From: Shewanella waksmanii ATCC BAA-643 | GTDB lineage: Bacteria > Pseudomonadota > Gammaproteobacteria > Enterobacterales > Shewanellaceae | Direction of reading: 5' to 3' | Assembly: GCF_000518805.1 (NCBI RefSeq) | Contig: NZ_KI912497.1 | Location: 74,396 to 138,395 of the forward strand | DNA: 64,000 bases | In this document: positions 18,399 to 27,826 of the stretch, one piece after another | Layout: each line of letters opens with the position of its first letter | How positions within the stretch are numbered: position 1 is the first letter of the stretch | Notes under the pieces: model-generated | What the model was told of the DNA's origin: nothing | The model's database searches: none | The model's input: the letters and a program-made list of their open reading frames with translations, nothing else | Made by a program: the position numbers and the translations under genes

Positions 18399-19085
18399 AT
18401 GAATAAGACGCAAATTTTAATAGTCGAGGACAATCCTGATGTCGCAGGTATACTCGCTGATTTTCTCGAAACGAAAGGGGTTGAAGTGGATTTTGCCAGT
18501 AATGGAGAGCAGGGGTTTAAGCTCGCTATTAACGGTCATTTTGACACCATTATCTTAGACCTTATGTTGCCCAAGATGGATGGGTTATCAATAGCCAAAA
18601 AACTTCGACAAGAAGGCTGCCATACACCAGTACTGATGCTAAGCGCGTTAGATGAAAAACAAGATTTACTGAAAGGCTTTGCCGCCGGAGCCGATGATTA
18701 TTTAGCTAAGCCTTTTGACTTTGATGAGCTTGAGGCCAGGTTAACAGCACTGATTAATCGACATAAAGGCCAAGTCGCCCAGAACATCATTAACTATGGT
18801 CCACTCCAAGTTAATACTGCTGAATACTCAGTAACCCGCAGCGGTAAGAAACTAGTATTAACGCCGACCTGTTATCAAATTTTGTTGTTGCTGATTAATC
18901 GAGCCCCGCAAGTGTTAAAGCGAGAGGAAATTGTCCATCAACTATGGGGCGATTCACCACCTAGTAATGATATTTTGCGCAGTCACATGTATCAGTTACG
19001 AAATCAAATAGACAAACCTTTTGAGCAACCAATGATCATGACGGTGCCCAAAATTGGCTTCAAACTGGAATTAAGTGGCCACTAA
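18399..19085 (+). CDS. OmpR-family response regulator
   Basis: A 228-residue protein with a receiver domain (acidic pair E10/D11, phospho-acceptor Asp54 in LDLMLPKMDG, Lys in LAKPFDFDE) and a C-terminal winged-helix DNA-binding domain (about 135-225, with MTVPKIGFKL at the end). It overlaps the kinase gene by one base (TAATG), so the two are a cognate pair. The divergent LPS sugar-transfer genes are a plausible target. Confidence 0.93.
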   Translation: MNKTQILIVEDNPDVAGILADFLETKGVEVDFASNGEQGFKLAINGHFDTIILDLMLPKMDGLSIAKKLRQEGCHTPVLMLSALDEKQDLLKGFAAGADDYLAKPFDFDELEARLTALINRHKGQVAQNIINYGPLQVNTAEYSVTRSGKKLVLTPTCYQILLLLINRAPQVLKREEIVHQLWGDSPPSNDILRSHMYQLRNQIDKPFEQPMIMTVPKIGFKLELSGH

Positions 19086-20338
19086 TGTCAACAAGCAGTG
19101 CAGAAAGCCTCACCCGCAAGTTCACCATCTACTTTACCTCGATTGCATTAATGGTGGGGGTGATTATTTACGGCCTGTCTTTAAGTATGCTTTACTGGTT
19201 GGAAGATGAAGTGAACACTCGTCTTCTCTATGCCGCAAGTGTGACAGCAGTCAGTGACTTCAATGCGGGTGCCCCCTCTCCGCTAACGATGACAAATAGC
19301 ATCACAGCATATAACGATCTCAGTCAGCTGCCGGAGCAGTACCAAGGGTTAGCCGATTTACCTTCAGGCTTTCTAAATGAAATGACCAATGCAAGTGAAC
19401 AAGGTGATATTTTTGTGTACCGCACCGACTACGTTGCGATGCAAAGTCACCATCCATTGTTGTTAGTCATGAATGCCGAGACCGGGGAGCTAACAGAGAA
19501 TGAGTGGCGACGTATTAGTGTGTTCGTATTTGGCATCACCTCAACACTATTTCTGCTGTTCGGTTACGCATTAATTAAGTTAACCAAGCGCATGATACAA
19601 CCTATCAGCCAGCTCAGCGAACAGCTGCATAACGGCCAACCTCAGCAGCGCTTTCAAGTACCAGATGGTGCTGTACAAGAGTTCCACCATTTAACTGCAA
19701 GCCTCAATAGCTACCAGGCTCAAATCGCCCAGTTGATAGAACAAGAACAAACTTTCTCTCGATATGCGAGTCATGAACTGCGCACGCCATTGACCATTAT
19801 TCATGGTGCGAGCCATCTACTGCAACATGATCAATCACCTGACTTTCAGCAGCGGCAACAGCAACGCATTATTAAAGCGGCCGCAGACATGCAAAATACG
19901 GTAGATGCCCTACTCAGCCTAGTGAAGCAAGAAAGTCGACAATCCGAGCCGCAACCGCAAAGAAAGCTCACCCAAGCGGAAATGGAAACACTCATCTCAA
20001 CGGTCAGTGAATTAGCGAGTAAAAAGGCGGTATCAATCGAACTGAATATGCAATCTCAACCACAAATCACTCCACCTGAAGCCGTGTTAAGAATGCTAAT
20101 ATCCAACTTGATTAATAACGCAATCAACGCCAGCGATGGCGGAAAAATCATCGTTACCGTCAGCGACGATTATATTGATGTCGTCGACCAAGGACGCGGC
20201 TTAACAGAGAGCGAAATCCATCAACAAGGCCATGGGTTAGGCTTGTTAATCGTCAACGCCTTATGTCAACGTTACGGGTGGGAGTTTGACTTAGCTGATG
20301 CTAAAACGGGAGGCTGTGTAGCTAGATTAACCTTTTAG
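19085..20338 (+). CDS. Sensor histidine kinase
   Basis: The 417-residue kinase has two membrane helices (about residues 15-38 and 145-166) around a roughly 105-residue periplasmic sensor, a HAMP-like linker, a HisKA domain with phospho-acceptor His230 in SHELRTPLTIIHG, and an HATPase domain with the N box LISNLINNAINAS, G1 VDQGRGL and G2 GHGLGLLIV. It partners with the regulator upstream. The sensed signal is unknown. Confidence 0.93.
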   Translation: MSTSSAESLTRKFTIYFTSIALMVGVIIYGLSLSMLYWLEDEVNTRLLYAASVTAVSDFNAGAPSPLTMTNSITAYNDLSQLPEQYQGLADLPSGFLNEMTNASEQGDIFVYRTDYVAMQSHHPLLLVMNAETGELTENEWRRISVFVFGITSTLFLLFGYALIKLTKRMIQPISQLSEQLHNGQPQQRFQVPDGAVQEFHHLTASLNSYQAQIAQLIEQEQTFSRYASHELRTPLTIIHGASHLLQHDQSPDFQQRQQQRIIKAAADMQNTVDALLSLVKQESRQSEPQPQRKLTQAEMETLISTVSELASKKAVSIELNMQSQPQITPPEAVLRMLISNLINNAINASDGGKIIVTVSDDYIDVVDQGRGLTESEIHQQGHGLGLLIVNALCQRYGWEFDLADAKTGGCVARLTF

Positions 20339-20361
20339 TTAATCTGCACGCGGCTATTATT

Positions 20362-20392
20362 GGGCGCAACAAAAAATAAGTGCGCCCTTTTT
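20362..20392 (+). terminator. Intrinsic terminator after the kinase gene
   Basis: GGGCGC at 20362 pairs with GCGCCC at 20382, followed directly by TTTTT. It lies 24 nt after the histidine kinase stop. Confidence 0.85.
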
Positions 20393-20401
20393 ATACTTTA
20401 G

Positions 20402-20758
20402 CTATCGACGTTTTTGTAGTCGTTGCGCGGCAGTAATTTCATCATCAAACAACCCTTGATTAACCGCATCGAGTAACCGATCCCGCATTTCCATCACTTT
20501 GCCCCTAGGAACCCGCAGTCGCGTACACCCTTGATGGACTTGCTCAAGCGACAACACTTTCTTACCTAGCTTTAAAGTTAGAATACGATAATCATCATCA
20601 CAATCATGCGCTTCATGCACTTTAGTGCGTTGTCGACACTCATCAAGTGTGAGCTCCCAAAGACGTTTTTTTACTTTATTTCCTGCACCATGATTAATAA
20701 GCGCATACTCTTGAAAGCATGCAAACTGACCTGCTGAATTGTTGGCGGTACTCATCAT
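20402..20758 (-). CDS. Hypothetical 118-residue basic cytoplasmic protein
   Basis: No signal peptide or membrane segment. The sequence is charged and helical, with LWELTLDECRQRTKVHEAH in the middle and a basic LQKRR tail. I do not recognise the family. The frame is clean, starts with ATGATG after a GGGGGA purine run, and is convergent with the kinase gene, sharing the terminator region. Confidence 0.7.
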   Translation of the reverse strand: MMSTANNSAGQFACFQEYALINHGAGNKVKKRLWELTLDECRQRTKVHEAHDCDDDYRILTLKLGKKVLSLEQVHQGCTRLRVPRGKVMEMRDRLLDAVNQGLFDDEITAAQRLQKRR

Positions 20759-21002
20759 TATCCCCCTGCATGAATAATTGATTGCTTGCCATTGTTGTTA
20801 TGTCATAGATAAAAATAGGTTCATCTACCTATTTAGTTATAGTTTATATTACGTAGCGCATATCCTGTCCATATTGGGACAGACAGGCTGTGACCCACCT
20901 CAACCGATTTGTACAAAAAACCACACAAAAATAGAACAAGTGTACAACTTAGCCAATTACCCCTTCAAAGAGTGCTTTTACAAAGAATTGAATCAAAACA
21001 AA

Positions 21003-21024
21003 AAAGGCACCATTTGGTGCCTTT
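21003..21024 (-). terminator. Intrinsic terminator of the decaheme cytochrome gene
   Basis: AAAGGCACCA at 21003 pairs with TGGTGCCTTT at 21015. On the minus strand the stem is followed by TTTTTTGTTTTG, a good U tract, 72 nt after the cytochrome stop. Confidence 0.85.
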
Positions 21025-21055
21025 GACTTTTGCAGGGAGAACTCTGATAGAACAA

Positions 21056-21088
21056 GCGTACTTAGCAAGGTTCTTACACTAAGTACGC
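21056..21088. repeat. Perfect 10-bp inverted repeat just after the cytochrome gene
   Basis: GCGTACTTAG at 21056 and CTAAGTACGC at 21079 face each other across a 13-nt loop, beginning 8 nt past the cytochrome stop. It has no T tract; it may protect the mRNA 3' end ahead of the true terminator. Confidence 0.6.
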
Positions 21089-21095
21089 GACTCTT

Positions 21096-23255
21096 TTATA
21101 AGCTGTGACCGTGATGTTCCATCACTTTGCTTGGACTATGACATGTTGCACACGCCTCTTTAGCGTCTTTCGCCATTTGTTTGTCCGGTCCGAAATAGGC
21201 ACCGTTACTTTCAAGATGCGCCATCGCTGCTGGCGACATATATTTCTGGTGACAGCTCATACATGCTGCAGCATCTGGTGATGCATACCATGTTTCCACA
21301 GTTTCATCTGCTGCTGGATTTTGAGTACTAGGCACTGTATGAGCTTGTCCTGCATTTCTGCCCAACTCAAATCCATAATCACTGCCGCTCCAACCTTCAA
21401 CTTCAGCATGACAAGTCATACAGTCAGTCTTCAAGATTGTACCACTGCCACCATGACCATTGTCATGACCTGTAGCTTTATGGGCTTTATACATAAAGCT
21501 GGTCGACTTCAGCAAGGCCACGCCATTAGCAGCATTTCCATTACCTTTTAGCGATTTATCATTGGTGTGGCAAGCAATACAATTCACCCCATTTGAATCG
21601 TGGTAAAACTCTTTGCTATGACAGCCAAAACAGGTGGCTTCATCAACGATTGCACGTCGATTTGCAACTTCAGCTTCAGGTTTGCTCAAAATAGTGCGAT
21701 AGGCATCAGTCTGCACATAAGCGGGATATGCATTGTCTGCACTACAAGCTGTGCGTGTGGTGGTATTTTCGACAAAACACACTTTTAGTACAGGCAGAAT
21801 CTCAAAGCTTCTATCTGCAACATCGGCTGGGAAGTTGATATCAACGCTTACCGATACCGTGTTATCAGGGTTCCAAGTCGCTTTGGTGCTGTCTTTAATG
21901 TCGATACGACGCTCGCTATATGGAGCTTGATCATAATCTGGATAGTCCTTATCAACATCCCAGCTTACCACCATATATGGCTTGCTATAGCCTTGCTTAT
22001 ATACCTCATCTTCAGCAACTAAGTTGCCTTCAGGATCGGTGATCTGCATATTGAAGCTAATATTATTAGCTGTATCAATCATCACATCTGCAACCGTGAC
22101 AGAATAGTCTTTGGCTGCTTCATAGGGGTTACCGTGCTTAGTGTGATCCACTGTGCTGTGACATGAGATACATCCTACACCTTCAGGTGGCACAAATGAC
22201 GCACTGTGCTGTGCAGGTCTATCGGTATGACAGCCGACACAGGCATTGGCATTAGCATTGGCGGCCCATAAATCTTTATCTGCTAACTGCTCATCATCCA
22301 CATGGCAAGTTTGGCAATCCATAAAGGGTTTTGTAGGGAAAGCTGGGTAGTCAAATGCATGGGCGCCGTGATAACCCGATACAGTATAAGGCATGGGGAC
22401 AATATTACCCTCAGTGTCACGACCTTCGCGGTTTGGTCCCATATGAATAGCATGAACCATGTGGCCCATCTCAACTGAAACGGCATTAGGATCAGTGACT
22501 AATCCGTTGTGGCAAGACTGACAATTTTCCATATCTAAGCGTCGACCACCATGTGCTTTTAAGCTATCTGGCTGGTGACAGGTATAGCATGCCTCCATGG
22601 TAACGAGCTCACGAGTAGCAATTCCTTCGACACCGTTAGTGGCAGGAATCCAGTCATAGTGCGCATTCTCTGCTAACTCATGCCCAGAGTCGTACTCAAA
22701 CTGCATTTCAATCGCAATACGTTGCGTTAAAGCTGGGTCAAACACAATACCGGCTGGATCTTCAGCCGTGGTTAAGTTCGTGGTAAACGTATAAGTGTAA
22801 GTGCCATCTTTATGGTCAACCAGACACTCAACACAGTCTTTTATTTGTTCAAAGCCTTGCTCGAACGTCGTTCCGGCATCATTAGTGGTCTCATTTAATA
22901 GTGAAAACCACTGTTTTAACTCGGAACCTTCATTAACTTGTAACTGTGCTAGCGAGAAGCGGAAGTCATGGAACGGGTTTTCGCCACTAAGCCCATATAA
23001 TCCTACATCCTGGGCATTTTCCAGTTCGAAATCAACCGTAATAACGCCATCAGCATAGGCTGAGTTAGTGATATTGGCGATCGCTTGCTGTGCCATATCG
23101 ATGTGTAAACCAGATGTACCAGAATCACCATCACCACCAGGTTTGCCATCCTCACCATCTTTACCGTCTTCACCATCACTGCACCCAGCCATTCCCACTG
23201 CCATAGCTGCCGCAAGTACTAACCAAAGTTTATTTTTTTTTGTATTTATCATCAC
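21096..23255 (-). CDS. OmcA/MtrC-family decaheme c-type cytochrome lipoprotein
   Basis: The 719-residue protein has a lipoprotein signal (GMAGC), then eight Gly-X-Y triplets rich in Asp, and ten CXXCH heme sites: CYTCH, CQSCH, CQTCH, CVGCH, CISCH, CFGCH, CIACH, CMTCH, CMSCH and CATCH, arranged as two pentaheme groups around a beta-domain. This is the layout of outer-surface cytochromes that pass electrons to metals, flavins or other external acceptors. No mtrA/mtrB partner is next to it, so it must use a porin-cytochrome conduit encoded elsewhere or have another role. It ends in its own terminator. Confidence 0.93.
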   Translation of the reverse strand: MMINTKKNKLWLVLAAAMAVGMAGCSDGEDGKDGEDGKPGGDGDSGTSGLHIDMAQQAIANITNSAYADGVITVDFELENAQDVGLYGLSGENPFHDFRFSLAQLQVNEGSELKQWFSLLNETTNDAGTTFEQGFEQIKDCVECLVDHKDGTYTYTFTTNLTTAEDPAGIVFDPALTQRIAIEMQFEYDSGHELAENAHYDWIPATNGVEGIATRELVTMEACYTCHQPDSLKAHGGRRLDMENCQSCHNGLVTDPNAVSVEMGHMVHAIHMGPNREGRDTEGNIVPMPYTVSGYHGAHAFDYPAFPTKPFMDCQTCHVDDEQLADKDLWAANANANACVGCHTDRPAQHSASFVPPEGVGCISCHSTVDHTKHGNPYEAAKDYSVTVADVMIDTANNISFNMQITDPEGNLVAEDEVYKQGYSKPYMVVSWDVDKDYPDYDQAPYSERRIDIKDSTKATWNPDNTVSVSVDINFPADVADRSFEILPVLKVCFVENTTTRTACSADNAYPAYVQTDAYRTILSKPEAEVANRRAIVDEATCFGCHSKEFYHDSNGVNCIACHTNDKSLKGNGNAANGVALLKSTSFMYKAHKATGHDNGHGGSGTILKTDCMTCHAEVEGWSGSDYGFELGRNAGQAHTVPSTQNPAADETVETWYASPDAAACMSCHQKYMSPAAMAHLESNGAYFGPDKQMAKDAKEACATCHSPSKVMEHHGHSL

Positions 23256-23592
23256 TCATCATCTCCGTTGAGTCGCGTTTTATCAACAACGAACAGAGAC
23301 AGATTACCCCAAAAGGAGTATTTAAAATTTGAAGGCGATCAAGAAAATTTACAACAAAAAATACACGCAGATATAATTAAGTTGATACAAAAAACATCAT
23401 TAACCAACAAGATTTAAGCATATCCAGATAAACATTGATAAAAACATTCAAAGATACATTTGGTAAAACATTAATACAGGTATGTTAATCACTATTCATG
23501 ATAAGAATTATCAAACATGACTCTGTTTCAGCAGGGCAATAGGGCGGCTAGGGGATTGGTGACAGGAGAAATACAACGGATAAAAAATTAAC
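23256..23592. other. AT-rich upstream region of the cytochrome gene
   Basis: No gene seen. It should contain the cytochrome promoter. I looked for CRP/FNR-type palindromes by eye and saw no clear one. Confidence 0.5.
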
Positions 23593-23805
23593 CTAACGAA
23601 ACTTAGGTTTGACCCGAGACATGCTTTCAAAAAACTTACAGTTGCGCTTTTTTTCATTGTAATCGCGCAGCACTTTCCATTCTTCAAAAAGTGCAATCAC
23701 AAAGGCAACGAGGGTGACAAGTAATACCAAGGCGCCAATAGATGTAATCACTTGCGCAGCAAGAGTAGCACTTGCTTCACTATTTGGACTTGTTAAACCA
23801 ATCAT
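23593..23805 (-). CDS. Small single-span membrane protein, unknown function
   Basis: The start at 23805 (MIGLTSPNSE) has a strong GGGGG ribosome site 7 nt upstream; the in-frame ATG at 23826 has none. The 70-residue protein has one membrane helix (about residues 16-38), then a charged, basic cytoplasmic tail ending in KPKFR. Size and layout recall small respiratory-complex accessory proteins such as NapE/TorE, but there is no oxidoreductase beside it. The family is not recognised. Confidence 0.6.
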   Translation of the reverse strand: MIGLTSPNSEASATLAAQVITSIGALVLLVTLVAFVIALFEEWKVLRDYNEKKRNCKFFESMSRVKPKFR

Positions 23806-24234
23806 ATATCCCCCAAAACATTTCAATACTGGTCATATTCAATAAATGGCTCCAGCTGACTATCTAAAATAGCACTGGATAAATACGCCACTTATATACA
23901 ACGACAAATCTGAATGAGATCTTAATGGTGATAAATTAATCGAATATTAATGGGGCAGTGTCGCGGAGAAAAAGTGGTTGCGGAATAAATAAAATAACCC
24001 TTACAAACAAACACTTAAATATCAAAACATGCGAAACAAGCTAAAAAGTATCAATTTGAAATAATATTAAAAAAAGAGAGGTTGCGCAGGGTTGTAAATT
24101 AGCTGATCGCCACGTAAAACAGAGTGGACACAATAATTGCAGCCACATTAACAAAAAATTCACCATTTAAACCTGCCCTTAAACAGCAGCGCAGATACAA
24201 AGCCAAAGTGTTATAACACCTATGGGTAAACACA
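23806..24234. other. Intergenic region, no gene or clear element seen
   Basis: AT-rich with short open frames only. It lies upstream of the small membrane protein and downstream of the XRE regulator gene. I saw no strong terminator hairpin. Confidence 0.5.
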
Positions 24235-25191
24235 TTAAATAGTATGAGTGTCGCGCATCATTTTTAGTATCACAGGTGATGAGAGCACCTCTTCACGTTC
24301 AAGTAAAAATGACACATAGCCATAGCGTTTACCGAGATACTTTGCCCCCTGTAGATGGCCTGCTACTTGAGGCCCTTGGGCTATTTTTTTACTGTTTAAG
24401 AACTCCGCTAACTTAATCCCAAAGTCACTATGAGCTTTATAACCCAAAGCCAAATTCAAAGGGTTCTCTAACACGGTAAATATCTGCCACATTAAATAGT
24501 CTTCAGCGACAAATCGGCCCCCAACATACGAGCTTAATAAAAACAAACAACCCGCTTGCTGTTTGGTAACGAGGTGCGCCACCTCTAACTGACTTTCCTT
24601 TAAATCGCCACTAAGCAACGCCATCAAAGTAACTTGAGAGACCCGCACATAGATAGCATGGCCTAATAACATATCATCATGTTGGTAAAACAATACTTCC
24701 GTTGACGGGTGTGCCACTAGCTGAGCTAACCAAGCTTCTGACCAATCAGCACCTTGTCCGGTTAAATTTTGGTGGTAATGGCAAATCCACCTCAGGCGCT
24801 GTGACAGGTTATCCACCTGTTTACCTGCCTTCTCAAATAACTGCTCTTCATGGGGAATGTAAGGGTGGGCACCCATCACATGATTGACATTCATCTGCTT
24901 ATCTAACATTTGTTGAAAGGCTGTCAAAGACGGTAGCTGTTTAAGATTAAACTCTGGGTTCGTGAGCAAGAGATGTGGTTCATCGCCAAAAAAAGCCATC
25001 AGCGCAACTTGTCGACGAATATTAGGGCTCACCTTACCTCGCTCCCAACGACTCACCGTGAGCACATCTATTTCATTGAACAAAGGGCTAAATTGCTGCA
25101 ATGCCTGCACCAATCCATCTTGTGACAACCCAAGCTGAGTACGTTTCTGAAACAAATACTCATCTATTCCGGTATAGCTTGAGTTAGCCAT
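24235..25191 (-). CDS. XRE-family HTH protein with an unassigned C-terminal domain
   Basis: I chose the ATG at 25191 (MANSSYTGID), preceded by a seven-G run that serves as ribosome site; the frame runs on to 25260. Residues about 8-70 form an XRE helix-turn-helix (KRTQLGLSQDGLVQAL, then VSRWERGKVSPN). The remaining 240 residues include VGGRFVAEDYLMWQIFTVL and a Lys-rich end, loosely reminiscent of acyltransferase (GNAT) folds, but I cannot assign them. It is probably a transcriptional regulator with an effector or enzymatic domain. It is divergent from the glycine-zipper lipoprotein gene. Confidence 0.8.
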   Translation of the reverse strand: MANSSYTGIDEYLFQKRTQLGLSQDGLVQALQQFSPLFNEIDVLTVSRWERGKVSPNIRRQVALMAFFGDEPHLLLTNPEFNLKQLPSLTAFQQMLDKQMNVNHVMGAHPYIPHEEQLFEKAGKQVDNLSQRLRWICHYHQNLTGQGADWSEAWLAQLVAHPSTEVLFYQHDDMLLGHAIYVRVSQVTLMALLSGDLKESQLEVAHLVTKQQAGCLFLLSSYVGGRFVAEDYLMWQIFTVLENPLNLALGYKAHSDFGIKLAEFLNSKKIAQGPQVAGHLQGAKYLGKRYGYVSFLLEREEVLSSPVILKMMRDTHTI

Positions 25192-25357
25192 CAATCCCCC
25201 CCAATTAATCGATATAAACTGAATGTTAGCTGTACAAGATAACAAGTTAACTATAGGCATAGTATAGATATTTTTTGACTCGCTTGCCCTTAAGTAGCAA
25301 CTGAGACTTTGGTTAAATAGACGCCAATGAACAGCTTCACACTATTAAGGTAATGCT

Positions 25358-26137
25358 ATGACTGCGATCAAAACTTCATTATTTACATCAATACTTATTT
25401 TCGGCTTGAGCGGTTGTGCCTCCACCGGTGATAGTGAAACGAGCGAGCACAGGGGCCTTAAAACAGGAGCCGCTGGCGGCGCACTTGTCGGACTGGCACT
25501 GGGTGCTGCAGCCGGTGATGCTGGATTGGCCGCTAAAGGCGCTATGGTAGGAGCTGCAACTGGTGCGGCAGCAGATTACCACAATGACAGAGAAGACTAT
25601 CGCAACGAAAATGCGAGTAAAAACATCAACATTAATGGCCTACCGGCTCAAAATCAAACAGCTTCCGCTGCGCAAACATGGCAAGCGCTGGATAATTTCA
25701 GTGGCCAGTGGCGCGTGAACATTTGGGCAATGGACGGCAATGGCGAGCGCATTGAAGCAACAGGCAAGGCCTCTGGTTCCTTAGCCAAAACCACCGCAGC
25801 ACAATTGCAAGTAGATGACCTACTAGTTAATGGCAAAGCCCACAACGTAAATGGTCAAGTTCAGCTGAGCTATACTCAAGAATCGGGTTACAAGCTAATG
25901 ACTTCGTTCGACAATAACCCTGATATGCATTTTGCTGGCGAGTTTAATCAAGCGACTGCTCGATACCAATACTACCCGGTCAAAGTCGCTGGTAGCACCC
26001 TAAATGGGCAAGCGAGAGAGAATATGCGTATTGAGCTTAGGTTCGCGGGCAGTGATATTATTTTGGTTGATACTTACACACTAGTAAAAGGTGAGGATGT
26101 ACAAATCCAGTCCTACCGGTTCACCCGCCAAAGCTAA
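25358..26137 (+). CDS. Glycine-zipper lipoprotein with a C-terminal beta-rich domain
   Basis: The 259-residue protein has a lipobox (LSGC, Cys20), a glycine-zipper hairpin (about 34-72, GAAGGALVGLALGAAAG and GAMVGAATGAAADY), then a 150-residue beta-rich region (FSGQWRVNIWAMDGNG, EFNQATARYQYYPV) that looks lipocalin- or DUF1579-like. It is probably an outer-membrane lipoprotein. It is divergent from the XRE gene and convergent with the FG-GAP gene, sharing a strong terminator. Confidence 0.8.
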   Translation: MTAIKTSLFTSILIFGLSGCASTGDSETSEHRGLKTGAAGGALVGLALGAAAGDAGLAAKGAMVGAATGAAADYHNDREDYRNENASKNININGLPAQNQTASAAQTWQALDNFSGQWRVNIWAMDGNGERIEATGKASGSLAKTTAAQLQVDDLLVNGKAHNVNGQVQLSYTQESGYKLMTSFDNNPDMHFAGEFNQATARYQYYPVKVAGSTLNGQARENMRIELRFAGSDIILVDTYTLVKGEDVQIQSYRFTRQS

Positions 26138-26154
26138 GATGAATTGACCGTAAC

Positions 26155-26190
26155 CACAGGAAAAAAGTAGCAGGCTACTTTTTCCCTGTG
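26155..26190. terminator. Bidirectional intrinsic terminator
   Basis: A nearly perfect long stem: CACAGG plus AAAAAAGTAGC pairs with GCTACTTTTTC plus CCTGTG. It sits between the stops of two convergent genes at 26137 and 26204 and has A and T tracts in both arms, so it can work both ways. Confidence 0.85.
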
Positions 26191-26203
26191 CCACAATTTA
26201 CAA

Positions 26204-27733
26204 CTAGTTAGATAACATCACTTTAAACTGACTTTGCAGCTCAACGTCATCTTGGCGGCCATACTTAATCATTAAATCATGCTTGCCGTCACCATTAAGG
26301 TCGGCACTCGATAACATTTCGCCATCTTGCGGCAGCACAATATTGATTTTATCACTGCGAGAAGAGAACAATTTACTGGAGTTTTCACCCACATAAAAAC
26401 GCAGCTCATCATCACCATCAGATAACAACAGATCTTTAAGGCCATCACCATTAAGATCCAGCAGCTTGACCACCGGAGTGCCACTTTGACCGGAAGTTAA
26501 ACTGAAACTGAGCTCAACTTCCTTGCTGGTGTTGGCTTTATCCGCATAAGCATTGCTGGCGTTCATTTTAAATAGGTGTACATCTTGGTCGATACTGCCA
26601 GAAACCAATGCGCCAATAATTTGCGACAAGCCGATATCGAAACCAGCCACCATCACCTCTTTGACTTCGTCATCATCTATGTCCACCAATTCAAAGCCCG
26701 TTAGGGTACCATCAGCTTTTATCACACTGCTTGGCTGCTTGGGGAAACTCAATAAACCGGCCTTATTCTCACCGAGGTAGATCTCATAATCGTTAACCCG
26801 ATCAAGCACCCCTGAACTTTTGGTATAACGGATCACTAAATCAGCCATACCATCGGCATTAATATCTTTAAGCTGCTCAACTTTACGATAAATCAAATCA
26901 CTTTGATCTAGTGACTCACCGTAGGCATCACGTTTGTTCCACCAATCTATAGCACTAATGGCTAAGCTAACGGGTACATATTGCGCTATGGTGCGAAATT
27001 GGCCTCCGGCAAGTTGAGGGTAGTATTCAAACTCCCCCTCACCAACTTTAACAATATCATCTAAACCATCGAGGTTTAAATCGACAAAATACACCTTAGC
27101 TGCACGGTAACGCGCACCGTCACTGTAATGGTCTACCTGTGGACTAATAGGCAATTCGATTGCATCATAGCCATCAGTTGTTGCCATATAAAGCGTAGAT
27201 TGTTGTAGGCCAGCAATAAAAAAATCATCCTGGCCATCTTTGTTTAAATCGCGAACAAAATCACTGCGGGTGATAAACTCTACGCGCTTCTTAAGTGTAA
27301 TGGGCGCAATGTCATGTAAGGACTCAAAGGTCACTTTACCTTCGGCCAAAACCATTTTATATACCGCATCGCTTGAAAGAAAATACAAGTCTTGTTGCGA
27401 TCGCTCACTGGTATCTTCTGTGGTATCGAAACCATAAAAACCATAGGGTACTTCGATACTAAAAGTTTGTTGGTAGCCCTCTGTCGCATCCATTTCAAAC
27501 ACCGATAACCATCTTTGTTGTTTGTCATCAACACCAAATAGAACCAATTCTTTACCTGGGGCTTGAGTGAGATTTAGCGGTAAAATCGGATGAGTCAATT
27601 TGAAATCGACATCAATGGTGTATGAATCAAGCGCTACAGCGGCATTGTTGCTGGCTGCCTGTGCTGAAAATATTGCACTACTGGCGAGTAATAGTCCCGA
27701 CAAATAGTGCCACTTTGCCTTTATAAGCGGCAT
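26204..27733 (-). CDS. Secreted FG-GAP/VCBS repeat protein
   Basis: The 509-residue protein starts with a signal peptide (cleavage near AQA-ASN). It has at least six repeats with the FG-GAP calcium-loop pattern DxNxDGxxD, for example DLNKDGQDD, DLNLDGLDD, DINADGMAD, DLNGDGLKD and DLNGDGKHD. These build a seven-blade beta-propeller that binds Ca2+. No enzymatic domain is visible. It is probably a periplasmic or surface protein of unknown partner. Confidence 0.85.
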   Translation of the reverse strand: MPLIKAKWHYLSGLLLASSAIFSAQAASNNAAVALDSYTIDVDFKLTHPILPLNLTQAPGKELVLFGVDDKQQRWLSVFEMDATEGYQQTFSIEVPYGFYGFDTTEDTSERSQQDLYFLSSDAVYKMVLAEGKVTFESLHDIAPITLKKRVEFITRSDFVRDLNKDGQDDFFIAGLQQSTLYMATTDGYDAIELPISPQVDHYSDGARYRAAKVYFVDLNLDGLDDIVKVGEGEFEYYPQLAGGQFRTIAQYVPVSLAISAIDWWNKRDAYGESLDQSDLIYRKVEQLKDINADGMADLVIRYTKSSGVLDRVNDYEIYLGENKAGLLSFPKQPSSVIKADGTLTGFELVDIDDDEVKEVMVAGFDIGLSQIIGALVSGSIDQDVHLFKMNASNAYADKANTSKEVELSFSLTSGQSGTPVVKLLDLNGDGLKDLLLSDGDDELRFYVGENSSKLFSSRSDKINIVLPQDGEMLSSADLNGDGKHDLMIKYGRQDDVELQSQFKVMLSN

Positions 27734-27826
27734 AACAACTCCCTGTGATAGATTAAGCTAAAGCTTTAGCCTCTAATCTATCGACTTTAAAAAGAATTGA
27801 AAGTTCAGTTAATCGCTTGTTACAAA

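Larger units (their letters stand above)
20759..21095. other. Intergenic region with no convincing gene
   Basis: It holds the cytochrome terminator and hairpin listed separately, and a 7-bp inverted pair (TTGTACA at 20909, TGTACAA at 20941). A possible 82-codon plus-strand frame runs through the terminator and lacks gene-like features. Confidence 0.6.

Noticed and set aside
20778..21026. 82-codon plus-strand frame with several Cys residues
   Set aside because: It runs into the cytochrome terminator, has no ribosome site and no recognisable features.
21096..23255. Part of an mtrCAB locus
   Set aside because: No MtrA-type decaheme or MtrB-type barrel gene lies within the neighbouring 10 kb.
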